Part shown: positions 8,795 through 18,465 of the stretch, one piece after another
Position numbering within the stretch: position 1 is the first letter of the stretch
Layout of the letters: every line of letters starts with the position of its first letter
From: Lysobacteraceae bacterium
Lineage (GTDB): Bacteria > Pseudomonadota > Gammaproteobacteria > Xanthomonadales > Ahniellaceae
Direction of reading: 5' to 3'
DNA length: 59,133 nt
NCBI GenBank assembly: GCA_002995625.1
Contig: PVBP01000010.1
Location: 1-59,133, forward strand
Position numbers and translations under genes: made by a program
The notes under the pieces: generated by a model
Told to the model about the DNA's origin: nothing
What the model saw: only the letters and a program-made list of their open reading frames with translations
Databases searched by the model: none

Positions 8795-9739
8795 CTACGC
8801 GGTCGTCCCGACCACCTCGATCGTCTCGCCGTCGGGACCGGCGACGACCGCGACCTCGACGGCGCCGTAGCCGGGCCAGTCGGCAACGGTCGCCCGCGCG
8901 ATCGGGCGCGCACCGAGCGCTTCGAGCCGCGCGAGGTCGGCGTCGAGATCCGCGCTCTCGAAGCCGATCGAGAGGATGCCGAGGTTCGGCGGATGGGCAC
9001 GCTCGGCCAGCCGGTCCTCCGGAACGTCGTCGATGCCGAGGTAGGCGAACATCTCGACCCGGCCGGGCACGATCGTGCCGTCCTTCATCAGGTTGACGTT
9101 GTGGATCCGGACCGGCCGGTCGGCGCCGAGCAGCTGCTGCAGCTCGGGGAAGTCGAGCACGCGGTCGAACAGCTCGCGGAAGCCGAGCCCCTCGTAGAAG
9201 CGCCGCGAGCGCGCGATGTCGCGGGTCGCGATCGCGACCGTCTGGAGCACGCTGACCTCGGTGCCGAGCGGACCGCGCAGCTCGCCGCCGCGCTCGTAGG
9301 AGAAGAGGTCGATGCGGATGCCGTCGGGGTCGTCGCTGATCGAGTCCCAGACCGCGACCTGCTCGGACACCTCCCAGTAGCTCGGCTCGTGCGCGGCGTG
9401 GCCGCCGGCCGCGGCGATCCGCGCCATCGCCGCGCGCGCGTCGCGGCAGCGGAAGTTGAGCGCGTAATAGCCGCTGCCGGCGTAGCGGTTGGCGTCGGTC
9501 CAGAGGCGCTCGCCGGGGGGCGCCCCGGCGACGAGGCGCAGGCGACCTAAGCCCGTACCGTCGGCGGCGATCACCGCCCAGCGTCCGTGGAGCGGCGCCT
9601 CGGCCCGGAGCAGCGGCGCAAGCGCGGGATCCAGCCGCCCCTGCGCGAGCACGTGGTAGCCGAGCGCCTCGCGGTAGAACGCGAGCGATCGGTCGAGGTC
9701 TGCGACGCCGAGCGTCGCGATCCGGACTTCGGTGACCAT
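8795..9739 (-). CDS. Double-domain VOC (glyoxalase-like) protein
   Basis: About 314 residues containing two vicinal-oxygen-chelate modules in tandem. The first (from residue 1) begins VRIATLGVADLDRSLAFYRE; the second (from about residue 158) begins SVLQTVAIATRDIARSRRFYEG. Each has the paired beta-alpha-beta-beta-beta units, and candidate metal ligands (Glu/His) occur near the domain ends. The ATG at 9739 is preferred over a GTG two codons upstream because a G-run sits at proper spacing. The substrate cannot be told; relatives include glyoxalases and ring-cleaving dioxygenases. Confidence 0.8.
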   Translation of the reverse strand: MVTEVRIATLGVADLDRSLAFYREALGYHVLAQGRLDPALAPLLRAEAPLHGRWAVIAADGTGLGRLRLVAGAPPGERLWTDANRYAGSGYYALNFRCRDARAAMARIAAAGGHAAHEPSYWEVSEQVAVWDSISDDPDGIRIDLFSYERGGELRGPLGTEVSVLQTVAIATRDIARSRRFYEGLGFRELFDRVLDFPELQQLLGADRPVRIHNVNLMKDGTIVPGRVEMFAYLGIDDVPEDRLAERAHPPNLGILSIGFESADLDADLARLEALGARPIARATVADWPGYGAVEVAVVAGPDGETIEVVGTTA

Positions 9740-9849
9740 GTCCACCCCCCGGTGCCCGGGGCACCGCGCGACGGGTTGAAAATCGCGGAAACGGCCCCCA
9801 TCGCGGCCGACCAGCGGGGCGGGCCGTCCCCAGCGTGAGGACCGAGACG

Positions 9850-10188
9850 ATGCCGGTTTACGAATTCGAATGCCAGACCTGCGGCGAGCGCTTCGAGGAA
9901 CTGATGCGCCTGTCCGATCCCGATCCGACCGAATGCCGGTCCTGCCATGCTCCGACCGTGCGCCGCGCGCTGACCGCGCCGGCCTTCCGTCTGGCCGGAT
10001 CCGGCTGGTACGAGACCGACTTCAAGAAGGACGGCGACAGGAAGCGCAACCTCGCCGGGGACGCGGAGCCTGCGAAGGGCAACGGCGAGGGCAAGGCCGA
10101 GGCGAAGCCGGCCGAGGCGAACGCCGCCCCGACACCGCCGAAGGCCGAGCCGAAGCCGGCGCCGAGCGCCGCCACGCCGGCCAGCTGA
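9850..10188 (+). CDS. FmdB-family zinc-ribbon protein
   Basis: 112 residues. The N-terminal 60 residues form the FmdB zinc ribbon MPVYEFECQTCGERFEELM with a second Cys pair (CRSCHAP). Then comes FRLAGSGWYETDFKK, the conserved second part, and an Ala/Lys/Pro/Glu-rich, probably disordered tail of about 45 residues. Genes of this family commonly precede aspS in beta- and gammaproteobacteria. Here two extra genes lie between them. Function in general unknown, possibly regulatory. Confidence 0.88.
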   Translation: MPVYEFECQTCGERFEELMRLSDPDPTECRSCHAPTVRRALTAPAFRLAGSGWYETDFKKDGDRKRNLAGDAEPAKGNGEGKAEAKPAEANAAPTPPKAEPKPAPSAATPAS

Positions 10189-10242
10189 TCGACGCGACGC
10201 CCGCCGCGCTACGCTCGCGGCCCCGCCCGAGGAAGGCCCGCG

Positions 10243-11115
10243 ATGAAGAAGTTCCTGATTGGCTGCGGCGTGATCGTCCTAGTGCTCGCGATCCTCGCGG
10301 GCTGGGCGTTCTGGCAGTTCGTCTGGAAGCCGGGCTCGGCGGTCATGGGCGAAGGGCTGAAATCGGTGACCGAGACGGTCAAGGGCGTGCGCGGCGTCGG
10401 CGAGACGATGACCCGGCTGCGCGAGATCGAGCAGGGCATCCGCAACCAGTCCGAGTACGCGCCACCGGCCGACGGGCGGATCGACCCGGACCAGCTCGCG
10501 CGCTGGCTGACGGTCGAGAACGTCGCGCGCGAGGCGATCGCGGCCGACCTGAAGCGGCTCGAGGAGGAGGCGCGGGCGCAGGTCACCGCGCCGGAGGGCA
10601 GCGCCGAGGCGAAGGCCCAGCAGACGCGGGTCGCGCTCGCGGCCCTCGGCCGGCTCGGCGAGGTCGCGATCCGCGGCAAGCAGGCGCAGGTCGCGGCGCT
10701 CAACGCGGCCGAGATGTCGCTCGCCGAGTACCGCTGGGTCCGCGACACCGGCATCGCCGCGCTGATCGCGGGCGGCGTGTCGGTCGGGCTCGATCAGCTC
10801 GGCCAGAGCGCCGAGCAGGCCGAGCAGGCACGACGCGCGCTGGCCGAGGCCGGCAAGGCCCTCGAATCGCTCGGGCCCGAGCTGCGCGCGGTCCTGGAAC
10901 GGATGCCGGGGCTGCTGCCGCCGCCGTCGGGACCGGCGGGCACGCCGGCCGAGCGATCCGGGGCGGATGCGCCGGGTCGCGACGCGGGCGATTCCGCGCC
11001 GCCCGCCGCGCCCGACCCCGAGCGCGAGGCGGCGACGCGCGCGAACTTCGAGCTGGTCAAGGACCACGCCGAGGCCTTCGCCGGCGCGCGGATGCTGGCG
11101 ATCCTGGGCATCTGA
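10243..11115 (+). CDS. Membrane-anchored coiled-coil hypothetical protein
   Basis: 290 residues. The start MKKFLIGCGVIVLVLAILAG gives one N-terminal membrane helix (about 4-27). The rest is strongly helical and Ala/Glu/Arg-rich (residues about 85-225), pointing to coiled coil. A low-complexity Pro/Gly/Ala linker (about 226-262) and a final helix with FELVKDHAEAFAGARML follow. I do not recognise the family. It occupies the position where many genomes have a DUF502 gene between fmdB and aspS, but it does not look like a DUF502 protein. Good ribosome site (AGGAAGGCCCGCG) before the ATG. Confidence 0.7.
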   Translation: MKKFLIGCGVIVLVLAILAGWAFWQFVWKPGSAVMGEGLKSVTETVKGVRGVGETMTRLREIEQGIRNQSEYAPPADGRIDPDQLARWLTVENVAREAIAADLKRLEEEARAQVTAPEGSAEAKAQQTRVALAALGRLGEVAIRGKQAQVAALNAAEMSLAEYRWVRDTGIAALIAGGVSVGLDQLGQSAEQAEQARRALAEAGKALESLGPELRAVLERMPGLLPPPSGPAGTPAERSGADAPGRDAGDSAPPAAPDPEREAATRANFELVKDHAEAFAGARMLAILGI

Positions 11116-11174
11116 CCGACGCCAGCCGGTCGCGGAACGGCGGCCGGGATCGAGGCCCGGTCCGCCGCGCCGGG

Positions 11175-13130
11175 TCAGGGCTCGAAGCCGTTCGCGAAGA
11201 TCGGATCGGCGAGCGGCGCGAAGGTCGCGGTCGCGGACAGGGTCGGCGCGTCCATGAACCGGTCGCAGACCGGGCCCGTGCCACAACTCGCGAACGCACC
11301 GGTCCATTCGACGAAGCGCCAGCCGCCGGACGGCGTCGCGGTGAAGCGCACCGGGATCAACGGGTTGCGGTCGAAGATCCCGCCGCAGCCGCTGCCGGGC
11401 GTGGTGCCGCAGCTGAGCCCGGCGGGATCGCTCGTGATGCCGCCCTGGCCGGTGCGCGCGATCGTGACCTCGGTGGTCGCCTGGAACAGCGCGCGCCCGG
11501 TGACATCCGTGCTGACCGTGAACGTGCACACCGGATTGGCGCCGCAGGCCGCGAATCCGAGCTCCCAGCGCAGGAAGCGGTGCGCGGGCTGCGGCGTCGC
11601 GGTCAGCGTGACGGTCGAACCCGGCGGGAAGCCGCGCGTGCAGACCCCGCCCGGCGCACCGCAGTTCGAGATCCCGGCGGGACTGCTGCTGACCGTTCCG
11701 CCGCCCGGCACCTCGACCGCGACGGTGCGGTTGCCGTCGCTGAAACGCCTGACGATCAGCCGGTCGTGGCCGAAGCGTCCGGACCCGGCGGTGCCGATCG
11801 CATAGACGCGGTTGTTCGAGGCCGGCACGATGGCCGAGACGACGGCGCTGTTGAAGCCCGTGCCGAGACTATTGCTGGATCCGGTCACGCCGTCGCCTGT
11901 CGCCGGGTTCGCAAGGAATATGATGTGGGAAGCCACGGTCATTCCTTCATAGAGCGCAAGATAGTTCCACCCCACCACGATGAAGCCGTCCTCGCGCACG
12001 GCGAGGACGCTCGGGCCAATCTCGTTGCCCCTCGGCACGTTGGTCGCGTTGAAGCCCGGTGTCGGCGTGCCGGACTCGGTGAACCGAAGCAGTTGCACGC
12101 CCGCTTCGACGCCGCTATCGCGACGCCAGTCGGCGATGGTGACGAAGCCGCGCCCGCTGGCATCGGCGATCGGCGCCACCGCATGAAAGTCGCAATAGGT
12201 CGGGCCCGGATTCAGGACGGCGGCCGCATCGAACAGCCGGATCCCGTCACCATCGAAGCTCGGGTCGAGCGCGCCACTCGGCGTCAGCACGGCGAGGAAG
12301 CACGCACCGGGCGAGGTCGTCGCGAGGCCATAGCGCACGCCGCCGGCGATGACGATCCGCGGCTGACCGGCGGCGTTGGTGAAGGTCCGCGCCGCGTTGA
12401 CGCGCACCCGGCGGGGTGGCGGACCGATGACGAAAGGATTGACGTCGAGCAGCAGCGCGCCCCCGCCCGTGCCGAAGGACGAGACCGGCGAGCAGTCGAA
12501 GTTGAGCGCTGCGATCAGGCCGCGGCTCTGGCCATCGGCGAGCCGCGTCGCGCCGACGACGAGGAAGCGGCCCGCTTCGAGTGGCGTGACGCCCCGCACG
12601 TCCTCGGTCGCGGTTGGCCCATAGAGCAGATGCGTCTGGAAGCCACCGCTGCAGCTGGTCGCCGGATTCGCGAACGGATCGACGTCGGTGCGCGCAATGT
12701 GGACCGACTCGACCGTACCGCCCGGATTGCCGGTGCCGACGAAGGTGATCGTGCTGCCGCTCGGCACGATCCCGCCCGTCGTCAGCGGGGGACCCGCCCC
12801 CCAACCGCGATCGAAGATCGAGGCGGACGCATGACCGTCGGTGAAGACGCCGTATCGGCGTTCGTAGAACAGGTTGCTGCCAAGGATCGTGCGCACGCTG
12901 AAGGCGACGGTCCAGGTGTTCGTGAACGCGCCACCCTGGTTCACGATGTGCGCATTGCGCTCGTTCCAGTCGGTCCACCACCCGGACGGCGCCTGGAGTA
13001 CGGTCCGGCCATTGACACCGAAGCTGGTGTCGGGCCAGAGCTGCTGGGCGAGCACGGTCGCCGGCGCGGCGAGCATCAGAGCGATGACGGCGCGGATCGT
13101 GCATCGCACGAAGAAAGGTCGAGGCGACAT
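11175..13130 (-). CDS. Secreted beta-repeat protein ending in IFANGFEP
   Basis: About 651 residues. I chose the ATG giving MSPRPFFVRCTIRAV because it supplies a signal peptide (cleavage after VLA, before QQLWPDTSFG). The much longer open frame upstream is an artefact running antisense through aspS. Residues about 25-450 form delta-60/propeller-like repeats (LDPSFDGDGIRLF-type segments). Two tandem 75-residue bacterial repeat domains follow, each with paired Cys (GTVSSSPAGISNCGAPGG; GGITSDPAGLSCGTTPGSG). The protein ends DPIFANGFEP, like the 1041-residue protein at 51734-54859. It is probably exported and surface-bound or released. It lies between fmdB and aspS on the opposite strand. Confidence 0.8.
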   Translation of the reverse strand: MSPRPFFVRCTIRAVIALMLAAPATVLAQQLWPDTSFGVNGRTVLQAPSGWWTDWNERNAHIVNQGGAFTNTWTVAFSVRTILGSNLFYERRYGVFTDGHASASIFDRGWGAGPPLTTGGIVPSGSTITFVGTGNPGGTVESVHIARTDVDPFANPATSCSGGFQTHLLYGPTATEDVRGVTPLEAGRFLVVGATRLADGQSRGLIAALNFDCSPVSSFGTGGGALLLDVNPFVIGPPPRRVRVNAARTFTNAAGQPRIVIAGGVRYGLATTSPGACFLAVLTPSGALDPSFDGDGIRLFDAAAVLNPGPTYCDFHAVAPIADASGRGFVTIADWRRDSGVEAGVQLLRFTESGTPTPGFNATNVPRGNEIGPSVLAVREDGFIVVGWNYLALYEGMTVASHIIFLANPATGDGVTGSSNSLGTGFNSAVVSAIVPASNNRVYAIGTAGSGRFGHDRLIVRRFSDGNRTVAVEVPGGGTVSSSPAGISNCGAPGGVCTRGFPPGSTVTLTATPQPAHRFLRWELGFAACGANPVCTFTVSTDVTGRALFQATTEVTIARTGQGGITSDPAGLSCGTTPGSGCGGIFDRNPLIPVRFTATPSGGWRFVEWTGAFASCGTGPVCDRFMDAPTLSATATFAPLADPIFANGFEP

Positions 13131-13319
13131 CGGCGTGATCTCGAGGATGGACCACCTCCCCGTACGCAGTTCCGCGCGCGATCCCGAAATCCCTCGACGT
13201 CGCGGCAGCGGGGCTGGGCAGCCTGCCCGCTGGCTCGTTTGCCGCACTGCAAAAGGCGGCGATAGCATCGCGGGTTCCCCGGCAGGTCCTGCCGGCCCGT
13301 TCCCGAGCGAGACGCTCCG

Positions 13320-15107
13320 ATGCGCACCCACTACTGCGGCCTCGTCGATGAGGCCCTGATCGGCCAGACCGTCACCCTGTGCGGCTGGGCCGACACCCGC
13401 CGCGACCACGGCGGCGTCGTCTTCATCGACCTCCGCGACCACGAGGGCATCGTCCAGGTCGTGACCGAGCCCGAGAATGCGGCCGCCTTCGCCGAGGCCA
13501 ACAAGGTCCGCTACGAATACTGCCTGCGCGTGACCGGCCTCGTGCGCGCGCGTCCGGCCTCGCAGGTCAACGATCGCCTCCGCACCGGCGCCGTCGAGGT
13601 GGTCGCGAAATCGGTCGAGATCCTGAACGCCTCGGCGCCGCTGCCGTTCATGCTCGACGACACCCCGGGCGAGGAGGCGCGCCTGCGCCACCGCTACCTC
13701 GATCTGCGGCGCCCGGCGATGCAGCGCGCGATGCGCACGCGGATCCGGCTGGTGCAGTCGATCCGCCGCTACCTCGATGCGCGCGGCTTCCAGGACGTCG
13801 AGACGCCGATCCTGACCAAGGCGACGCCCGAGGGCGCCCGCGACTATCTCGTGCCGAGCCGCGTGCACCCGGGCGAGTTCTTCGCGCTGCCGCAGTCGCC
13901 GCAGCTGTTCAAGCAGCTCTTGATGATGGCCGGCATGGACCGCTACTACCAGATCGCGCGCTGCTTCCGCGACGAGGACCTGCGCGCCGACCGCCAGCCC
14001 GAGTTCACCCAGCTCGACATGGAGTTCGCGTTCGTCACCGAGCGCGACGTGCAGGACTTCGTCGAGGGCATGATCCGGCACGTGTTCCGCGAGGTCGCCG
14101 AAGTCGAGCTCGCCGACCCGTTCCCGCGCCTGACCTGGGCCGAGGCGATGCGCCGCTTCGGCTCGGACAAGCCCGACCTGCGCATCCCGCTCGAGCTGGT
14201 CGATGTCGCCGATGCGGTCAGGCACGTCGAGTTCAAGGTCTTCAGCGGCCCGGCCAACGATCCGGGCGGGCGCGTCGCGTGCCTGCGCGTGCCGGGCGGC
14301 GCGTCGATGACGCGCAAGCAGCTCGACGACCTCGGTCCCTATGTCGCCAAGTACGGCGCCAAGGGGCTGGCGTGGATCCGGATCGACGACCTCGCGAAGG
14401 GCCGCGACGGGCTGACCTCGCCGATCACGAAGTTCCTCGACGACGCGGCGCTCGACGGCATCTTCGCCGCGACCGGGGCCGCGAGCGGCGACGTGCTGTT
14501 CTTCGGCGCGGGGCCCTCGAAGATCGTCTCCGACTTCATGGGCGCCCTGCGGCTCAAGGTCGGCCGCGACATGGGGCTCGTCGAACACGCGTGGCGGCCG
14601 CTGTGGGTCGTCGACTTCCCGATGTTCGAGTTCGACCCGGCCGAGCGGCGCTATCTCGCGCTGCACCACCCGTTCACCGCGCCGAAGGTCGACGACGCGG
14701 CCGCGCTCGCCGCCGACCCGGCCGGCGCGGTCAGCCGCGGCTACGACATGGTGCTGAACGGCAACGAGATCGGCGGAGGCTCGATCCGCATCCACCGCCC
14801 CGAGATGCAGTCGACCGTGTTCGACCTCCTCGGCATCTCGCGCGAGGAGGCCGAGCAGAAGTTCGGCTTCCTGCTGGAGGCGCTGCGCTATGGCGCGCCA
14901 CCGCACGGCGGCATCGCCTTCGGCATCGACCGCATCGCCGCGCTGATGGTCGGCACCGAATCGATCCGCGACGTGATCGCGTTCCCGAAGACCGCGAGCG
15001 CGCAGTGCCTGCTGACCGGCGCGCCGAGCAAGGTGCCGGAGCCGCAACTGCAGGAACTGTCGATCCGCGTCGCGCTGCCGAAGAAGGATCTCGGCGGCCG
15101 CCCGTAG
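13320..15107 (+). CDS. aspS: Aspartyl-tRNA synthetase
   Basis: 595 residues, bacterial-type class IIb synthetase. N-terminal OB anticodon domain (start [20 protein letters not shown]), motif 2 around [20 protein letters not shown], the GAD insertion (about 290-420), and motif 3 [14 protein letters not shown]. Position 30 is His (RRDH) where the aspartate-specific E. coli enzyme has Leu. In Pseudomonas aeruginosa a His at this position is linked to charging of both tRNA-Asp and tRNA-Asn. The second determinant reported there (Gly83) is replaced by Ser81 in PASQVN. The enzyme may therefore be non-discriminating. ATG at 13320. Confidence 0.97.
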   Translation: MRTHYCGLVDEALIGQTVTLCGWADTRRDHGGVVFIDLRDHEGIVQVVTEPENAAAFAEANKVRYEYCLRVTGLVRARPASQVNDRLRTGAVEVVAKSVEILNASAPLPFMLDDTPGEEARLRHRYLDLRRPAMQRAMRTRIRLVQSIRRYLDARGFQDVETPILTKATPEGARDYLVPSRVHPGEFFALPQSPQLFKQLLMMAGMDRYYQIARCFRDEDLRADRQPEFTQLDMEFAFVTERDVQDFVEGMIRHVFREVAEVELADPFPRLTWAEAMRRFGSDKPDLRIPLELVDVADAVRHVEFKVFSGPANDPGGRVACLRVPGGASMTRKQLDDLGPYVAKYGAKGLAWIRIDDLAKGRDGLTSPITKFLDDAALDGIFAATGAASGDVLFFGAGPSKIVSDFMGALRLKVGRDMGLVEHAWRPLWVVDFPMFEFDPAERRYLALHHPFTAPKVDDAAALAADPAGAVSRGYDMVLNGNEIGGGSIRIHRPEMQSTVFDLLGISREEAEQKFGFLLEALRYGAPPHGGIAFGIDRIAALMVGTESIRDVIAFPKTASAQCLLTGAPSKVPEPQLQELSIRVALPKKDLGGRP

Positions 15108-15114
15108 CGAACGT

Positions 15115-15459
15115 CGGCCGCGGCCGGCACGGCACCCGGTGCACCACGCGACGCCGGGGCGCATCGACATCGCGAGCTGCGCTCGCTCCTACGACGGACA
15201 ATGTATCCACCCGTAGGAGCGACCGCAGGTCGCGACCGGCGCGGCACCCCGTGCACCACGCGACGCCGGGGCGCATCGACATCGCGAGCTGAGCTCGCTC
15301 CTACGACGGACAATGTATCCACCCGTAGGAGCGACCGCAGGTCGCGACCGGCGCGGCACCCCGTGCACCACGCGACGCCGGGGCGCATCGACATCGCGAG
15401 CTGCGCTCGCTCCGACGAACGAGATCCGATTCATCCGTCGGTGCGACCAAGGGTCGCAG
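15115..15459. repeat. BIME-like REP array, 112-base period
   Basis: Two full units and a partial leading copy repeat with an exact period of 112 bases (for example 15213 and 15325). Each unit joins two inverted REP-type palindromes. One reads GTAGGAGCGACC-GCA-GGTCGC (15213-15236, 15325-15348). The other, on the opposite strand, reads GTAGGAGCGAGC-GCA-GCTCGCG (15171-15192, 15283-15304, degraded at 15395-15416). A decayed element follows at 15437-15459. The GTAG head next to a palindrome is the mark of REPs mobilised by RAYT transposases; no RAYT gene is in the window. The remainder of the 15108-15596 gap has no gene. Confidence 0.85.
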
Positions 15460-15596
15460 GGGGCCACCCCACACGTCGTTCCACGAAGCCCGCGGTGGCG
15501 CACCTGACAGCTGTCACGGCCAACCGCTGATGACGGGCAATCGTCGCGCGCGCGACGGCGGCCCACACTGTCCCCACACCACCTTCGGGACCGACG

Positions 15597-16490
15597 ATGG
15601 CGACGGACGTTCTGGCCGCATGGCGCGGCGCGGTGAAGCGCTACGGCGCGATCACCGCGCTCGATGGTCTTGATCTCGAGATCCACGCCGGCGAGCTGGT
15701 CGCGCTGCTCGGCGTCAACGGTGCCGGCAAGACCACGGCCCTCGGCCTCATCACCGGCGAGCTCGCGCCCGATGCCGGGCGCGTCGAGCTGTTCGGCGGC
15801 GACCCCGCCCTGCCCGCCCGGCGCGCGCGGCTCGGCGTGATGCTGCAGGAGGCCGAGCTGCCGGAGACGCTGAAGGTCGGCGAGCTCGTCCACCTGCAGA
15901 CCCGCTACTTCGATGCGCCAATGGCGATTGACCGGACGCTCGCGCTGGCCGGGCTCGAGTCGCTCGGCGATCGACGCTACGAGCAGCTTTCGGGCGGCCA
16001 GAAGCGGCGCGTGCAGTTCGCGCTCGCGCTCGCCGGTGATCCTGCGCTGATGCTGATCGACGAGCCCACCACCGGCCTCGACGTCGGCGCGCGACGCCAG
16101 TTCTGGCAGGTGATCCGGGACCTCAAGGCGCGCGGCGTCAGCATCGTGCTGACGACCCACTATCTCGAGGAGGCCGACGCGCTCGCCGACCGCATCGTCG
16201 TGATCGGCCGCGGTCGCGTGATCGCCGAGGGCACGCCCCGCGAGATCAAGTCGCGGGCCAGCGGTCGACGCATCAGTGCGCGGAGCGTGCTGCCGCTCGA
16301 CCGGGTCCGCGGCTTCGCGCACGTCGCGCAGGCGAGCGCAATCGACGGCCGGATCCACCTGACGAGCGCGCGTGTCGAGGACGTGCTGCGCGAGTGGCTC
16401 GCCGCGGACGACGAGCTCGCCGACCTGACGGTCGAGGCGCTGAGCCTCGAGGACGCCTTCGTCGAACTGACCCGGGAGCCCGCGCCATGA
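15597..16490 (+). CDS. ABC transporter ATP-binding protein (ABC-2 exporter type)
   Basis: 297 residues. Nucleotide-binding subunit of a DrrA/CcmA-like exporter. Walker A GVNGAGKTT, Q-loop LGVMLQEAELPE, signature LSGGQKRRVQFALAL, Walker B LMLIDEPTTGLD and switch His in VLTTHYLEEAD are all present. A C-terminal extension of about 80 residues is typical of ABC-2 partners. It overlaps the permease gene by ATGA. In related bacteria a two-component system often follows such a pair; here it does not. Substrate unknown. Confidence 0.92.
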   Translation: MATDVLAAWRGAVKRYGAITALDGLDLEIHAGELVALLGVNGAGKTTALGLITGELAPDAGRVELFGGDPALPARRARLGVMLQEAELPETLKVGELVHLQTRYFDAPMAIDRTLALAGLESLGDRRYEQLSGGQKRRVQFALALAGDPALMLIDEPTTGLDVGARRQFWQVIRDLKARGVSIVLTTHYLEEADALADRIVVIGRGRVIAEGTPREIKSRASGRRISARSVLPLDRVRGFAHVAQASAIDGRIHLTSARVEDVLREWLAADDELADLTVEALSLEDAFVELTREPAP

Positions 16491-17221
16491 CCCTTCGCGT
16501 CCACCTCTGGGAGTCGTACTACGAGCTCCTGAAGACCCTGCGCCAGCCGGCCTTCGTGCTGCCGAGCCTGGCCTTCCCGGTCGTGTTCTACACGCTGTTC
16601 GCAGTCCTGCTGCCCGGCAACTGGGGCAGTTACCAGAAGGCGACCTACCTGCTCGCGACCTATGGCGTGTTCGGCGTGATCGGACCTGCGCTGTTCGGGT
16701 TCGGCGTTGGACTCGCGCTCGAGCGCCAGCAGGGTTGGCTGCGCCTGAAGCGCGTGTCGCCGATGCCGGTCTCGGCCTACTTCACCGCCAAGATCGTGAT
16801 GAGCCTCGTGTTCGCGGTCGTGATCTACGGCCTGCTGTCGCTGGTCGGCCTCGTCTTCGGCGGTGTCGAGATCGGGCTCGGCCCGTGGCTCGCGCTCGGC
16901 GCCGTGCTGCTGCTCGGAGTGCTGCCGTTCTGCGCGCTCGGGCTCCTGATCGGCTCGCTGGTGAGCGGCCAGGCGGCGGTCGCGATCGTGAACCTCGTCT
17001 ACCTGCCGATGGCGGTGCTGTCCGGCCTGTGGATCCCGCTCTTCATATTCCCGGGCTTCCTCCAGGACCTCGCCGTCGTCTGGCCCGCGTGGCATCTCGC
17101 CGAAATGGCGCTCGGCGTGGTCGGTCAGGTCGAGGGCGTGCCGATGGCGCGGCACGCGCTGGTGCTCCTGCTGATGACGGCGCTGTTCCTCGTGCTCGCG
17201 GCGCTCAGCTGGCGGCGCTGA
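16487..17221 (+). CDS. ABC-2 type permease
   Basis: About 244 residues with six predicted membrane helices, the usual DrrB/ABC-2 topology: helix 1 near residues 20-40, then pairs through to LVLLLMTALFLVLAAL at the C-terminus. The coupling segment ERQQGWLRLKRVSPMPVSAYF is typical of the family. It starts inside the stop of the ATPase gene (ATGA), so the two are made together as one exporter. The last gene of the pair is followed 58 bases later by the BAAT-type hydrolase gene, possibly co-transcribed. Confidence 0.9.
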   Translation: MTLRVHLWESYYELLKTLRQPAFVLPSLAFPVVFYTLFAVLLPGNWGSYQKATYLLATYGVFGVIGPALFGFGVGLALERQQGWLRLKRVSPMPVSAYFTAKIVMSLVFAVVIYGLLSLVGLVFGGVEIGLGPWLALGAVLLLGVLPFCALGLLIGSLVSGQAAVAIVNLVYLPMAVLSGLWIPLFIFPGFLQDLAVVWPAWHLAEMALGVVGQVEGVPMARHALVLLLMTALFLVLAALSWRR

Positions 17222-17279
17222 TCCACCCGGGACCTGAGCCTGTCGCGATCCGTCCTCCATTCGAGTCACCAGGAAAACG

Positions 17280-18350
17280 ATGAACCGAACCGCATTGGTC
17301 CTGCTGGCCGTCGCGCTGACGATCGCGCTGGCCTTCCTGCTCGCCACCTTCGAGCGTGCCGATCGTCCCGCGCCGGGCCGTGGCGGAAGCTCTTCGGCGA
17401 CCGACCAGCCCGCGGCCGATCGCGCCGACCCGGCGACCCGCGCCGGCGTCGAGATCCGCGACGACGGCCTGGTCGCGACCTGGTTCGCGCCGCCGGACGG
17501 CGCGCCGCGCGCGGCGCTGCTGGTGCTGGGCGGCAGCGAGGGCGGAAAGGCGACTTCGATGGCGCTCGCCGAGGCGCTGCATCGCGAGGGCCACGCGACG
17601 CTCGCGCTGGCGTACTTCGGCGCCGACGGTTTGCCGGATCAACTGAAGGAAATCCCGCTCGCGTACTTCGAGCGCGCGCTCGAATGGCTGTCGCGCCAGC
17701 CCGGCGTGGACCCGGCGCGGATCGGCGTGATCGGCGGGTCCAAGGGCGCCGAGGCGGCGCTGCTGCTCGCGAGCCGCGACCTGCGCGTGCGCGCGGTGGT
17801 GGCGTTCGCGCCAACCGACCACGCCTGGCAGAGCGTCGACTGGAACGCGTGGAGCGATACGCCATCGTGGACCGAAGGCGGAATGCCCGTGCCGTACCTG
17901 CGCTACGCGCCGTTCGACGCGCGCGCCGGGATTCGCGCGATGTACGACCGCAGCCTCGCCGACGCCACCCCCGCGGCGCTCGACGCCGCGCGCATTCCGG
18001 TCGAACGCTCGGACGCCGCGCTGCTGCTGATTGCAGGCGGCGCGGACGGCCTGTGGGGCGCAGTCGAGGCCAGTCGCCGGATCGCCGCGACGCTCGCCAC
18101 CGCCGGGCATCCGCACCCGGTCGAGGTCCTCGAGTATCCCGACGCCGGGCACGTCGTCTACCTCGGCGGACCGATCGCCGACGACGACCCGAGACTCGAC
18201 CAGTTTCTCGCGATGGGGGGCACCCGCGCCGGGATCGTCGCGGCGATCAACGACGCGTGGCCGCGCTCGCTCGCATTCCTTGCGCGGCACCTTTCGCCCG
18301 CGCAGGCGACACCCGCCGCACGGCCCGCGGAAGCCGCGCCGGGGCATTGA
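17280..18350 (+). CDS. Membrane-anchored BAAT/dienelactone-type hydrolase
   Basis: 356 residues. An N-terminal hydrophobic anchor or signal (TALVLLAVALTIALAFLLAT) is followed by a low-complexity linker and an alpha/beta hydrolase of the acyl-CoA:amino-acid N-acyltransferase/thioesterase C-terminal family. Candidate triad: Ser154 in IGVIGGSKGAEAAL, Asp in AGGADGLWGA and His in YPDAGHVVY. The anchor suggests a periplasmic or membrane-bound enzyme, unusual for an acyl-CoA hydrolase, so the true substrate may be an ester or acyl-amide. AGGA ribosome site 6 bases before the ATG. Confidence 0.8.
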   Translation: MNRTALVLLAVALTIALAFLLATFERADRPAPGRGGSSSATDQPAADRADPATRAGVEIRDDGLVATWFAPPDGAPRAALLVLGGSEGGKATSMALAEALHREGHATLALAYFGADGLPDQLKEIPLAYFERALEWLSRQPGVDPARIGVIGGSKGAEAALLLASRDLRVRAVVAFAPTDHAWQSVDWNAWSDTPSWTEGGMPVPYLRYAPFDARAGIRAMYDRSLADATPAALDAARIPVERSDAALLLIAGGADGLWGAVEASRRIAATLATAGHPHPVEVLEYPDAGHVVYLGGPIADDDPRLDQFLAMGGTRAGIVAAINDAWPRSLAFLARHLSPAQATPAARPAEAAPGH

Positions 18351-18465
18351 TGGCCGGAGCCACGGATCGCGCTTCGCCATGTGACGCAGACCGGATTGCC
18401 CGCGCGCGACGGCGCTCCGAAGCGGGTTCCGAGACTGGATCCGCCGGGGAACCGGCGCTGTCGTT

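Noticed and set aside
11175-15170. One 1331-codon minus-strand frame spanning aspS and the secreted protein
   Set aside because: The first half is antisense to aspS and has no family resemblance; the real gene starts with a signal peptide at 13130.
15115-15459. CRISPR array
   Set aside because: Units are tandem copies with palindromic REP cores; there are no short direct repeats separated by unique spacers and no cas genes.
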